From Gillisella taibaishanensis (GTDB lineage Bacteria; Pseudomonadota; Alphaproteobacteria; Rhizobiales; Rhizobiaceae), in NCBI RefSeq assembly GCF_001938985.1, contig NZ_MKIN01000019.1, positions 248,001 through 312,000 on the forward strand: a DNA stretch of 64,000 nucleotides. Reading direction: 5' to 3'. This document shows positions 25,856 to 34,872 of the stretch, piece after piece. The position numbers were made by a program, and so were the translations under genes. Position 1 is the first letter of the stretch, and every line of letters begins with the position of its first letter. The notes under the pieces were generated by a model. The model saw only the letters and a program-made list of their open reading frames with translations, was not told the DNA's origin and searched no databases.

Positions 25856-28555
25856 TCACTGCCGCATGCGTCTGGATACCCCTTCCGACGCGGCGTCCTT
25901 ATCCATCGATGCGGCAGAGGCATCGACGAATTCCTCTTGTTCCCCAGCGGCCTCGGCGCGAACGCCGAACCCATTTTCGTCATGTGTCACCTGCGCATGC
26001 GCAAGTTTTGCCCCCGATGCGACCAGTTCCAGGAAGAAACTGGAGAGCGGTGGCAACAAGTCCCGGCCAATCATGATTTCTATGGCTCGAGCCCCGATTT
26101 CGCTTGCAGCTGCCCTTGCGACCAGCGCCTCACGCGCCGCTTCGGACAAGGTCAGCTCCGTTCCGTAAGCGGAGAAAATCCGCTCGCGAATTTTGTCAAT
26201 CTGGATGTCGACGATCCGTGCCAGCGCCGGCCTGTCGAGCGGCATGAAGGGCAGAAGCACGGTCCGGCCGAGGAAAGCAGGCTTGAATTGCTTTTGCAGC
26301 TCCGGCATCAGCAGCGCTTCCAGCGCCTCGCCTTCGGGCATGGTTTCCGGATCGGCGGCAAGCGATGCAAGCAACTCCGAGCCGGTATTGGCCGTCATGA
26401 AAATCGTGGTGTTGCGGAAGTCGACATCGCGGCCTTCGCCGTCGCGCAGCATGCCCTTGTCGAACACCTGGTAGAAAATGTCCTGCACACCAGGATGTGC
26501 CTTGTCGATTTCATCGAGCAGCAGCACGCCGTAAGGCCGGCGGCGGACGGCCTCGGTCAAAACACCACCTTCGCCATAACCGACATAGCCGGGAGGTGCG
26601 CCGAGAAGCATCGACACCTTATGCTCCTCCTTGAACTCTGACATGTTGATGACCGTCAGATGCTGACTGCCGCCGTAGAGAAGATCGGCAAGCGTCAGGG
26701 CAGTCTCAGTCTTGCCGGTACCAGACATGCCGACCAGCATGAAGACAGCCGGCGGACGGCGCGGATCGGAAAGACCGGCCCGTGCCGCGCGCATTGCATC
26801 GGCAATTCGCTCAAGAGCAGCATCTTGGCCGATCACCTTGTCCTTCAGACGCTTGTCGAGGCTCTTTGCGCTTTCGATCTGGTCAGCCAGCAGCTTGCCG
26901 AGCGGAATGCCGGTCCAACGGGACAGGACCGAGGCAATCACGTTGCGATCGACCACGCGCGGCACCAGTCTTTCTTCGCCGGCGGCGGTTGGCGCCAGCG
27001 ATGCGGCACGGCGGGTCAGGCCACGGCTGCGCAGCGGGGTGATGTTAGCAACGGGCTCTGCTAAAGCAGGCACAACATCGGACGTTGCAGGCGGCGTGGC
27101 TTCAGTAGCCGCAAGGGCAGCAATTTCCGCGTCGTATCGGGCTTGCAAGGCCTCTATTTCTCCAGTGAGACGCTCTATTTCGGCTTGGACCGCAGCGCGC
27201 CGCTCGTCAAGCTCAGCGTCATCGGCCTCGCGTGCCAGCCATTCGGCCTCGACGTTCAGATGCGCAAGCTCGCTTTGCATGAGCAGCAACTGTTCCGGCA
27301 CGGTCTGGCGTGCGAGCGACACGGCCGCCGCGGCGGTATCGATCAGGCTCACGGCCTTGTCAGGCAATTGCCGGGCGGGGAGGAACCGCGCTGAAAGCTG
27401 CACGGCAGCAACGATCGCCTCGTCGCGGATTGCCACGCCGTGGTGAGACATGAAGGTGCCCGCGACACCGCGCAACATGCGAATAGCCGTCTCTTCATCC
27501 GGCTCACGCACCTGTACCGGCTGGAAACGACGGGTTAGTGCGGCGTCCTTTTCGAAGTAGCGCTTGTATTCGCTCCAGGTCGTAGCGGCGATTGTTCGAA
27601 CTTCGCCACGCGCCAAAGCAGGCTTCAGAATGTTGGCAGCGTCGCCCTGCCCGCTTGCACCACCAGCGCCGATCAGTCCGTGGGCTTCGTCAATAAACAA
27701 TATGATTGGTTCAGGCGAGCGCTTTACCGCTTCGATCACGCCGGTCAGTCGCCGCTCGAACTCGCCCTTCACGCCGGCTCCGGCTTGCAGGAGTGTAAGG
27801 TCAAGCATCAGCAGCCGTACATCCCGCAGTTTTTCCGGCACGCGACCGGCTGCAATTTCCAGCGCAAGCGCTTCGGCAACGGCCGTCTTGCCGACCCCGG
27901 CTTCTCCGACGAGGATTGGATTGTTCTGGCGCCGGCGCAGCAGAATATCAATCATCTGCCGCAACTCGCCATCGCGACCGACCACAGGGTCGAGACGGCC
28001 AGTTTTAGCGTCTTCCGTCAGGTCATGTGTATAGAGTCTGAGGAACTCGTCGTTGCGAACAGGCGCCGTCGACAGGGTTGAAGCCGCCGCCTCGCCTGTA
28101 TCCTCCGCCTGCAGCAATGCCTGCAACGCGCTTCGGTCGACCATGCGCAGCGATGGGAAACGGCCGCGAGTAAGCGTCCGCAACGACGGCTCATCATCCA
28201 TCGCCACAAAGATGTCGGAAAGCATTATCGCGTTCCGACCAGATTGCAGCGAGGCGCAAATCCATGCCTCGCGGCCAAGGGTGAGAATGTTCTGAGATAG
28301 TGCCAGCTGATCGGAGCCGGTAACGGCTGTGTCGTCGAGGGTGTCATTGACTTCACGACGGAGCGCAGCGAGCGGCAAGCCCAATTTATCGAGCGTTTCC
28401 TGAAAAATCGCGGCATCAAGAATGGCTGCTAAAAAATGGGCGATATCAACCTGGCCGTGATTACGGCTAGCCGCCGTGGATGCGGCCGTCTCAAGTGCGA
28501 CACGCAAATTTGGCTCAAACGATTCGATCAACCGATTGACGTCAATATGCGACAT
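25856..28555 (-). CDS. clpV: ClpV (TssH), T6SS sheath-disassembly AAA+ ATPase
   Basis: ClpV unfolds contracted TssB/TssC sheath so that subunits are reused. The 899-residue protein has a Clp N-domain (about 1-160), a first AAA+ module with Walker A GEAGVGKTAVAE, a middle coiled coil (about 400-540), and a second AAA+ module with GMSGTGKTETAL and sensor region RPYGVLLLDEIDKAHP. The ATG at 28555 is chosen because GGGGAGG lies eight bases before it and the family's MSHIDVNRLIESFEP opening starts there. It is divergent from impA and heads the clpV-hcp unit. Confidence 0.95.
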   Translation of the reverse strand: MSHIDVNRLIESFEPNLRVALETAASTAASRNHGQVDIAHFLAAILDAAIFQETLDKLGLPLAALRREVNDTLDDTAVTGSDQLALSQNILTLGREAWICASLQSGRNAIMLSDIFVAMDDEPSLRTLTRGRFPSLRMVDRSALQALLQAEDTGEAAASTLSTAPVRNDEFLRLYTHDLTEDAKTGRLDPVVGRDGELRQMIDILLRRRQNNPILVGEAGVGKTAVAEALALEIAAGRVPEKLRDVRLLMLDLTLLQAGAGVKGEFERRLTGVIEAVKRSPEPIILFIDEAHGLIGAGGASGQGDAANILKPALARGEVRTIAATTWSEYKRYFEKDAALTRRFQPVQVREPDEETAIRMLRGVAGTFMSHHGVAIRDEAIVAAVQLSARFLPARQLPDKAVSLIDTAAAAVSLARQTVPEQLLLMQSELAHLNVEAEWLAREADDAELDERRAAVQAEIERLTGEIEALQARYDAEIAALAATEATPPATSDVVPALAEPVANITPLRSRGLTRRAASLAPTAAGEERLVPRVVDRNVIASVLSRWTGIPLGKLLADQIESAKSLDKRLKDKVIGQDAALERIADAMRAARAGLSDPRRPPAVFMLVGMSGTGKTETALTLADLLYGGSQHLTVINMSEFKEEHKVSMLLGAPPGYVGYGEGGVLTEAVRRRPYGVLLLDEIDKAHPGVQDIFYQVFDKGMLRDGEGRDVDFRNTTIFMTANTGSELLASLAADPETMPEGEALEALLMPELQKQFKPAFLGRTVLLPFMPLDRPALARIVDIQIDKIRERIFSAYGTELTLSEAAREALVARAAASEIGARAIEIMIGRDLLPPLSSFFLELVASGAKLAHAQVTHDENGFGVRAEAAGEQEEFVDASAASMDKDAASEGVSRRMRQ

Positions 28556-28774
28556 CCGGAACGCCTCCCCAGCAACGACCTTACCCTCGTTGGAATGAAC
28601 AACTAAGGCGCTAAATGCGACCTGTCCAGACCGGCGCGCAAATTTTTTAAGAAATGCAAAGACTGCCGATCTGCTTAGCTTCAAACAATTGACCTCAGGT
28701 TGACAAAAATATAACTGCGCTCCACATTAGCAAGCGGGATATATTAGTTAATTCAAAACGGAGCTAGTCTATCG
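28556..28774. promoter_or_regulatory. Divergent promoter region of the T6SS (clpV / impA)
   Basis: These 219 bases must drive both T6SS arms. The impA-proximal half is AT-rich and contains TTGACA at 28700-28705 and TATATT at about 28740, and there is a small dyad ACCT-C-AGGT near 28693-28701. The spacing does not give a convincing sigma-70 pair, so exact promoters are not called. Confidence 0.45.
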
Positions 28775-29833
28775 TTGAGTGACAATGATTTGGCTAAAGC
28801 GTTAGTAGAAAATGGACCGTGCGGAAATAATATTCGCGTGGATGCGAATTTTCGTGATGTATACTATAGAATTAAGGACGCCAGGAACCAAGCAAGGACT
28901 GAGGAAAGAGCTGCATCACCCGGTGAGGTGATCAAAGTTTCCCAGAATTGGAACGTTGTCAGCAATCTCGGGTTGCAGATTATTTCTTCGATCAGCAAAG
29001 ACATCGAAGTATTGGCTTGGCTTGCAGAATCCCGTTTGCGACTTGAAGGTTTTGGCGGCTTGAAAGATGTCTATGAAGCGACAGCGTCGCTTATAGAACG
29101 ACATGCCGACGAGCTTCATTCCATCGACGATGAAGATGCTGAAGAAAAGTTCGCTCCGTTTGCGGGTTTGAACGGTTTCGGCGCCGAAGGAACATTGATT
29201 CAGCCCCTTCGTCTGTCATCGTTGCTGCCAGGCGGTAAATTCGGTGAATTTACACTTTGGGATTTCCAGCTTGCTCAGCGCAATGATGAGGCTGGCCGGC
29301 GCGACGAGTTGCATCAGGCTGCCGCGGAGGCCGGAATTGCAGCTATGTCCGCGCATCTTGCCGAGGTGAGTGCTTGCCTTGCTGCCTTCAACGCCTTTAA
29401 TGCGCTGGTTACGGAGCGTTACGGTCAGCTCGCGCCACCAGCATCTAATATCCGCAACGTGCTGGAAGAGATTGCCGCAGCTATCCGTGCACTTGGCGGT
29501 CGCGACGATGGCGCTTCGTCGTCCGAAACAATCTCGCCAGAGAAGGTCGCGTCAGTTTCGGACGATGCGATGCCGATTGCGGCGCCGCAGCCGGCCCGCA
29601 CGCCAGAGGGAATCGCCTCCCGTGAGGAAGCCTTCGATCTCCTGATGAATGTCGCCCGTTATTTCCGACGCACCGAGCCGCACTCGCCGATTTCACTCGC
29701 GATCGAGACATTGGTGCGCCGTGGGCGCATGGATTTTTCCGAATTGCTGACGGAATTGCTGCCGGAGGCACAGACCCGAAACGCCGTTCTCATCGCAGCC
29801 GGCATCAAGCCGGCGCGGGAGAATGGAACTTAG
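28775..29833 (+). CDS. tssA: ImpA (TssA), T6SS baseplate/sheath cap protein
   Basis: TssA coordinates baseplate docking and tube-sheath growth. The 352-residue protein shows the ImpA N-terminal domain: CGNNIRVDANFRDVYYRIKD, then DIEVLAWLAESRLRLEGFGG and the LRLSSLLPGG segment, and a C-terminal part (about 285-350) with FDLLMNVARYFRRTEPHSP and the LIRRGR-like LVRRGRMDFSELL. The only suitable start is TTG at 28775, with a GGAG about eleven bases upstream, so translation initiation is probably weak. It is the first gene of the imp operon. Confidence 0.93.
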   Translation: MSDNDLAKALVENGPCGNNIRVDANFRDVYYRIKDARNQARTEERAASPGEVIKVSQNWNVVSNLGLQIISSISKDIEVLAWLAESRLRLEGFGGLKDVYEATASLIERHADELHSIDDEDAEEKFAPFAGLNGFGAEGTLIQPLRLSSLLPGGKFGEFTLWDFQLAQRNDEAGRRDELHQAAAEAGIAAMSAHLAEVSACLAAFNAFNALVTERYGQLAPPASNIRNVLEEIAAAIRALGGRDDGASSSETISPEKVASVSDDAMPIAAPQPARTPEGIASREEAFDLLMNVARYFRRTEPHSPISLAIETLVRRGRMDFSELLTELLPEAQTRNAVLIAAGIKPARENGT

Positions 29834-29903
29834 TGGCGCGGCAGGACTTGCTGCGTCGATCTGCAATCTTTCGATGCCCAGGGGCTATTTAGGAGGGTGA
29901 GTT

Positions 29904-30419
29904 ATGGCAAGTGTACATGAGAAGCTTGAGCGGGTGCGCAAGCCGAGAGTTCACATCAAGTACGAGGTTGAAACCGAAGGTGCGATGGTGGTCAAGGAGC
30001 TGCCCTTCGTCGTGGGTGTCCTCGGTGATTTCTCGGGTAATCCGACCCAGCCGCTGAAGCCTTTCAACGAGCGCAAGTTCGTCCAGATCGATCGGGACAA
30101 TTTCGACGACGTGATGCGGCGTATGACGCCTGGCCTCAATCTGCAGGTCAAGAATACGATCGAGAATGACGGGACCGACATTGCAGTCAATTTGAAATTT
30201 GAAAGCATGGACGACTTCCTGCCTGGCTCTGTTGTGCAGCAGGTTCCCGCGCTGAAGGCGCTCCTCGATGCTCGCAACGAATTGCGCGACCTGCTGAGCA
30301 AGGCCGACCGCTCGGAAGACCTGGAGCGGCTGCTTGAAGACATTCTGCAGAACCGTGGTGATCTTTCCAAACTCGTTGCCGAGCTGAAAGACCGACCCGA
30401 CAGCAATGGCCAGAGCTGA
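29904..30419 (+). CDS. tssB: ImpB (TssB), T6SS small sheath subunit
   Basis: TssB pairs with TssC to form the contractile sheath. The 171-residue protein has the family core [46 protein letters not shown] and the helix [16 protein letters not shown]. Length is normal. AGGAGGGTGAG precedes the ATG, a strong site fitting high expression. The next gene, impC, is separated by an unusual 154-base gap filled with palindromic DNA. Confidence 0.96.
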   Translation: MASVHEKLERVRKPRVHIKYEVETEGAMVVKELPFVVGVLGDFSGNPTQPLKPFNERKFVQIDRDNFDDVMRRMTPGLNLQVKNTIENDGTDIAVNLKFESMDDFLPGSVVQQVPALKALLDARNELRDLLSKADRSEDLERLLEDILQNRGDLSKLVAELKDRPDSNGQS

Positions 30420-30430
30420 GACCAGCCGCA

Positions 30431-30511
30431 TAGAGCATCGGTCCGATGCTCTAGATTTATGTTTTTGCATCGGATTTTCCGAAAACCGGTTCCCATGTTT
30501 CGGTCCGATGC
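30431..30511. repeat. Rhizobial-type palindromic intergenic repeat inside the imp operon
   Basis: Two linked palindromes fill the impB-impC gap. The first has perfect ten-base arms (30431-30440 and 30444-30453) around GTC. The second pairs GCATCGGA (30467-30474) with TCCGATGC (30504-30511) and has nested arms CCGAAA/TTTCGG inside, around ACCGGTT. The motifs ATCGGATTTTCCGAAAACCG and TTTCGGTCCGATGC match, from memory, the RIME-like palindromes scattered through rhizobial genomes. Confidence 0.75.
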
Positions 30512-30573
30512 TTTAACCCCAACCTCTTTTTCTGGCGGCCCGGATGTGACGCCGCATTGGAAGGATTGAAGAG

Positions 30574-32055
30574 ATGAGCGCTGAAAGCGTTTTGAAGTCG
30601 AATGAAGCGGCATCGACCACCGAGGAGCAAGGGCTTCTCTCGAAAGTCGTCGCCGCCACCCGTCAGACCGAGCCTGACCGCGCCCGCAGCCTGCTCAACA
30701 CGCTGACCGACCAGGCCCTCAAGGGCACCGTGAAATATGACCGCAACCTGACGGTCACTCTGAACAATGCTATTGCTGAGCTGGACCGGGTGATTTCCAC
30801 TCAGCTCGCCGCGATCATGCAATCGCCGGAATTTACCAAGCTCGAGGGTAGCTGGCGCGGGTTGCACTATCTGGTCAAAAACTCCGAGACCAGCGTCAAT
30901 CTGAAGATCCGTGTGCTCAACGCATCCAAGCGCGAAATCTCGAAAGACCTCGCAAAGGCAGTTGAATTCGACCAGTCGCGGCTGTTCAAGTCGATTTACG
31001 AAGATGAGTTCGGCACGCCTGGTGGCGAACCGATGGGCGCAATCGTCGGCGACTACGAGTTCGACAACTCGTTTGAGGACGTGCAGACCCTTCAGGGTGT
31101 CTCGTCGATTGCCGCAGCAGCGTTCGCACCGTTCATTTCAGCCGCGAGCCCACGCATGTTTGGCTTCGACGATTTCCGCGAGCTGTCGCGCCCGCGGGAT
31201 CTCGAGAAGATCTTCGAAACGGTCGAATACGCGAAATGGCGCAGCTTCCGCGAAAGCGACGATTCGCGTTTCGTAACGCTCGCGCTGCCGCGCGTTCTCG
31301 CCCGCATGCCCTATAGCCCGAAGACCAGCCAAATCGACGAATTCAACTTCGACGAGACGCAGGGCGAGACCAGCGGTGAACTGCATCACGACAGCTATTG
31401 CTGGATGAACGCGTCTTACGTGATGGGCACGCGACTGACGGAAGCTTTTGCCAAAAACGGCTGGTGCACGGCAATCCGTGGTGCTGAAAATGGCGGTAAG
31501 GTCGAAAACCTGCCGATGCATGTGTTCTCCAGCGATGACGGTGATCTTGACCTGAAATGCCCGACCGAAGTCGGCATTACCGACCGGCGCGACGCCGAAC
31601 TCGGCAAGCTCGGCTTCCTGCCGCTCTGCCACTACAAGAACACCGACTATGCCGTCTTCTTCGGCGCGCAAACTGCCCATAAGCCAAAGCTCTATGACAA
31701 GCCGGAAGCCACCGCCAATGCAGCCGTGTCGGCACGCCTGCCCTATATGATGGCGACTTCGCGTTTCGCTCATTATCTGAAGGTGATGGGTCGCGACAAG
31801 ATCGGTTCCTTCATGGAAGCGGACGATTGCGAAGTCTGGCTGAACCGCTGGATCGCCAACTACGTCAACGCCAATGACGATGCCGGTGAAGATTCCCGCG
31901 CCCGTTATCCGCTGCGCGATGCCAAGGTGACGGTGCAGGAAATCCCCGGAAAGCCGGGCTCCTACAACGCCGTAGCCTGGCTGCGTCCCTGGCTGCAGAT
32001 GGAGGAACTCACGACCTCGCTGCGCATGGTCGCTCGTATCCCATCGAAGAATTAA
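30574..32055 (+). CDS. tssC: ImpC (TssC), T6SS large sheath subunit
   Basis: TssC is the main sheath protein. The 493-residue product carries the family pattern: AIIMQSPEFTKLEGSWRGL-type segment (AAIMQSPEFTKLEGSWRGLH), KDLAKAVEFDQSRLFKSIYE, EFGTPGGEPMGAIVGDYEF, and the C-terminal GRDKIGSFMEADDCEVWLN and EIPGKPGSYNAVAWLRPWLQ. In A. tumefaciens this position is TssC41, the TssB partner. The gene is bracketed by structured gaps on both sides. Confidence 0.96.
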   Translation: MSAESVLKSNEAASTTEEQGLLSKVVAATRQTEPDRARSLLNTLTDQALKGTVKYDRNLTVTLNNAIAELDRVISTQLAAIMQSPEFTKLEGSWRGLHYLVKNSETSVNLKIRVLNASKREISKDLAKAVEFDQSRLFKSIYEDEFGTPGGEPMGAIVGDYEFDNSFEDVQTLQGVSSIAAAAFAPFISAASPRMFGFDDFRELSRPRDLEKIFETVEYAKWRSFRESDDSRFVTLALPRVLARMPYSPKTSQIDEFNFDETQGETSGELHHDSYCWMNASYVMGTRLTEAFAKNGWCTAIRGAENGGKVENLPMHVFSSDDGDLDLKCPTEVGITDRRDAELGKLGFLPLCHYKNTDYAVFFGAQTAHKPKLYDKPEATANAAVSARLPYMMATSRFAHYLKVMGRDKIGSFMEADDCEVWLNRWIANYVNANDDAGEDSRARYPLRDAKVTVQEIPGKPGSYNAVAWLRPWLQMEELTTSLRMVARIPSKN

Positions 32056-32065
32056 CGAGGAGCCA

Positions 32066-32095
32066 CGCCTGCGCGGGGAACGCTCCGCGCAGGCG
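32066..32095 (+). repeat. Strong hairpin between impC and impD
   Basis: Perfect 11-base stem CGCCTGCGCGG/CCGCGCAGGCG with an eight-base loop, eleven bases after the impC stop. No T-run follows, so mRNA stabilisation or processing is more likely than full termination, since impD and later genes share the operon. Confidence 0.6.
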
Positions 32096-32163
32096 CGCTA
32101 TCAGGCGCAAGGGTTAAGGGTCGGCGGGACAGGGCAATAGCCAGGTGTCCATCGGGGGAAACA

Positions 32164-33546
32164 GTGAGGATATCGTCGCGAGTGCTGGCGGATCGGCTGA
32201 TCGCTGAAATCGATGCGGTGCTGAACCGGCAGGTCAATGCCATCCTGCATCATACCGACTTCCAGGCAATGGAAGCGCGGTGGCTGGGCCTTGCCATGCT
32301 GGTGCGCGAAGCAAGCAGCAGCCCCGATGTGAAGATCCGGGTGATCAGCGCCAGCTGGAAGGAATTGGCGCGCAGCATGGAGCGCGCCACCGATTTCGAC
32401 CAGAGCCACCTTTTTGAGCTGGTTTATAACCGTGAATTTGGCATGCCCGGTGGAGAGCCGTTCGGCTTGTTGGTTGGTGATTACGACCTCTCGCCGCAGG
32501 ATCTCGAGAGTACCGACACGATCAGCACGCTGGCCCGGTTGGGCACAGTTGCGGCTGCCGCCTTCTGCCCGTTCATATCAGGCGCGTCGCCTGCTTCTGT
32601 TGGGCTTGAAAGCTTCCGCGAACTCAACCGCGTGCTCGATTTCTCCTGGCTGCAGCAGGATAAAGGTCGCCTTCGCTGGAACAGCCTGCGAGGCAACGAG
32701 GATTCCCGCTTCATCGGACTCGTGGCACCGCGCGTGCTGATGCGCCGTCCCCACAAACCCTTTTGGCGCAAGCGCAATGACGGCTTCCCGTTCCGTGAGC
32801 ACATTGCAGAGAGTGGCGAAACGCTGCTTTGGGGCAATGGCGCCTTTGCCTTCGCCACTGTGATTTTGCGCACCTTTATCGATAGCGGCTGGTTTGCCGA
32901 TATGCGTGGCGTGACCCAGGACGAGATCGACGGTGGCATGCTGGCGCCCTGGGAATTACCTGGCCTCGATACCGGCATCGAAAGTCACGGGCTGTCGGCG
33001 CAGCCGCCGGTCGAAGTGCGTCTGACCCGAATGCAGGAACTGCAATTTTCGGAACTTGGTCTGGTTCCCGTCTCTACGACCTATCTGTCGTCGAACGCAA
33101 TTTTCAACGCCAATCAATCGCTGCATGCGCCGGGCCATTATTCCAGCGAAACGGCGCGGCAGAATGCGAAGCTTGCGGCAATGCTGCAATACGTCCTTTG
33201 CGCCTCACGCTTCTCGCATTACCTGAAGGTCATCATGCGCGACAATATCGGCCAGTTGTCGACCGCCAACGTCATTCAGCGCCGGCTGGAAGATTGGCTG
33301 TCCGGCTATACGCTCGGCAATGACGATGCCGAAGTATCGCTCAGAGGTCGCTATCCGCTGCGCTCGGCTGGTATACGCGTCACCGAAATTCCCGGCAAGC
33401 CGGGCGCGTTTTCCTGCACCGTGCGGCTACAGCCGCATTTCCAGCTCGACGATATCTCCACCAGCTTCCACCTCGTCGCCGAAACCTCGAATGCGGCCCT
33501 AGGCGCATCGGCCGGCGCGACGGACACGAAAAGGATTTTTGCATGA
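32164..33546 (+). CDS. impD: ImpD, second TssC-like sheath protein (TssC40 type)
   Basis: A 460-residue paralogue of ImpC: it shares INAILHHTDFQAMEARW-like N-terminal sequence (NAILHHTDFQAMEARWLGL), REFGMPGGEPFGLLVGDYDL, LRTFIDSGW and the C-terminal EIPGKPGAFSCTVRLQPHFQ. In A. tumefaciens the equivalent TssC40 is needed for secretion but does not replace TssC41. It starts at GTG 32164 with GGGGGAAA upstream and is the first of a chain of overlapping genes running to impL. Confidence 0.9.
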   Translation: MRISSRVLADRLIAEIDAVLNRQVNAILHHTDFQAMEARWLGLAMLVREASSSPDVKIRVISASWKELARSMERATDFDQSHLFELVYNREFGMPGGEPFGLLVGDYDLSPQDLESTDTISTLARLGTVAAAAFCPFISGASPASVGLESFRELNRVLDFSWLQQDKGRLRWNSLRGNEDSRFIGLVAPRVLMRRPHKPFWRKRNDGFPFREHIAESGETLLWGNGAFAFATVILRTFIDSGWFADMRGVTQDEIDGGMLAPWELPGLDTGIESHGLSAQPPVEVRLTRMQELQFSELGLVPVSTTYLSSNAIFNANQSLHAPGHYSSETARQNAKLAAMLQYVLCASRFSHYLKVIMRDNIGQLSTANVIQRRLEDWLSGYTLGNDDAEVSLRGRYPLRSAGIRVTEIPGKPGAFSCTVRLQPHFQLDDISTSFHLVAETSNAALGASAGATDTKRIFA

Positions 33547-34370
33547 GCATCGCTTCCCGCCGCATCGCCGATCTGCTTGACAATGCCGATCTTCCCGGAG
33601 CGCTGGATGCCGTCAAGGCCGCGCTGAAGACCGGCGCTGCCGATCACGATCTGCGCCACCTCTATATCGATCTTTTGATCCTTGATGGCGACTACCAGAA
33701 GGCCGACAGCCAGTGCGAATTAGCCGTAAGGTTCCAGCCCGAGGACGCTCTGGGCTTTGCCCTGTTGCGCAGGCAGATCCGGGCAATGGAAGCCCGCAAG
33801 GCTTGGTTTGAGACCGGTGCGGTGCCGGATTTTCCGGGTGGACCGACGCAATGCGACACCATTGCGCTTAAGCTCAACCTGGCCCTGAAAGAGGGTGCTG
33901 GCGCGGAAGCGACCGCCCTTCTGGCCGAACTCGATGAACAACGCGGGGAAGTGCCGGTTTCGTTCAACGGCAAGTCAGTATCTGACGTGCGTGATCTCGA
34001 TGACCGTATTCCGCACGCGCTCGAGGTTCTCACCGATGGCGGCGCCTATCTCTGGGTGGATTTCGCGCGGGTTGCGGCAATTGCCGTACAGCCTATCCGC
34101 AGGCCTCGCGATATGGCTTTCCGTCCGGCCGAACTGACGCTCGAAAGCGGCGCCGAGGCAGCCGTCCTGTTGCCGGCACTCTACTATGGTGCAGACGCTA
34201 GCGCTGCCCTGAAGCTCGGTCATGAGACTGAGTGGCTCGATTTGCCGGGCGGTCTCGTCGCCGGACTTGGCCAGCGCTGCCTTCTTGCCGGCGAGGACCT
34301 CGTGTCATTCCACGACATCGAGCGCCTTGAGGCACAGAGCGCGGCTGAAAAGCAGGCTGCCCATGGTTGA
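33543..34370 (+). CDS. impE: ImpE (TagJ), T6SS accessory protein
   Basis: A 275-residue TagJ/HsiE-type protein. In Pseudomonas the homologue binds the sheath subunit TssB and is thought to aid ClpV recruitment. An N-terminal TPR-like helical region (LLDNADLPGALDAVKAALKT, then HDLRHLYIDLLILDGDYQKA) is followed by the ImpE core with FNGKSVSDVRDLDDRIPHAL and YLWVDFARVAAI. The start overlaps the impD stop (ATGA). Not a core component; found in a subset of T6SS clusters. Confidence 0.92.
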   Translation: MSIASRRIADLLDNADLPGALDAVKAALKTGAADHDLRHLYIDLLILDGDYQKADSQCELAVRFQPEDALGFALLRRQIRAMEARKAWFETGAVPDFPGGPTQCDTIALKLNLALKEGAGAEATALLAELDEQRGEVPVSFNGKSVSDVRDLDDRIPHALEVLTDGGAYLWVDFARVAAIAVQPIRRPRDMAFRPAELTLESGAEAAVLLPALYYGADASAALKLGHETEWLDLPGGLVAGLGQRCLLAGEDLVSFHDIERLEAQSAAEKQAAHG

Positions 34371-34872
34371 TCCGCTACAGCGTTTCAGGCCGTCGGATCG
34401 AGTCTACAGCCGCTCCGTGCTCGACCGGTTGTTGGACGACACGCCCGATCTGGAGACTGACCAGCAGATCAGCCCGAGCGAACAGGTGCGCGAAATGCGC
34501 GAACTGATCCGTCGTGACCTGGAGGCACTTCTGAATACCCGGCGCTGCCCGCAGGCGCCGCCGGAAAAGCTGGGCGAGTTGCAGGATGCTCTCGTGTCCT
34601 ACGGCGTAGACGGAATTCTCTCGGCAAGCCTCGTCACCGACGAGTCGAAGCTTCGCCTCGCCCGGTTGGTCGAGCGTCGCATTGCGCTGTTCGAGACGCG
34701 TCTCACCGATGTCAAAGTGACGATCCTGAAGGGCAGCAACGAAGGCGACCGGGCGCTGCGCATGCGCATCCAGGCGTCGTTTCGCCTGCATGACGGCATG
34801 CCGCCGGTTAGTTTTGAGTCGCGCATCGATCCATCCACCCAGGCATTTCGCATAGAGGCGTCGAATGGCTGA
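34363..34872 (+). CDS. tssE: ImpF (TssE), gp25-like T6SS baseplate protein
   Basis: TssE is the phage gp25-like wedge protein that starts sheath assembly. The 169-residue product has MREL-I-R-D-L-E-A-L-L-N-T-R, the gp25 signature REMRELIRRDLEALLNTRRC, and the beta-rich C-terminus FRLHDGMPPVSFESRIDPST. The ATG at 34363 is chosen because homology begins there; it overlaps the end of impE by eight bases, and its own end overlaps impG by eight. Confidence 0.93.
   Translation: MVDPLQRFRPSDRVYSRSVLDRLLDDTPDLETDQQISPSEQVREMRELIRRDLEALLNTRRCPQAPPEKLGELQDALVSYGVDGILSASLVTDESKLRLARLVERRIALFETRLTDVKVTILKGSNEGDRALRMRIQASFRLHDGMPPVSFESRIDPSTQAFRIEASNG

Noticed and set aside
32164-33546. impD as a degenerate duplicate of impC
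   Set aside because: The two proteins are related, but impD is intact, keeps its own conserved segments and matches the known second TssC-like gene of the Agrobacterium/Rhizobium imp operon.
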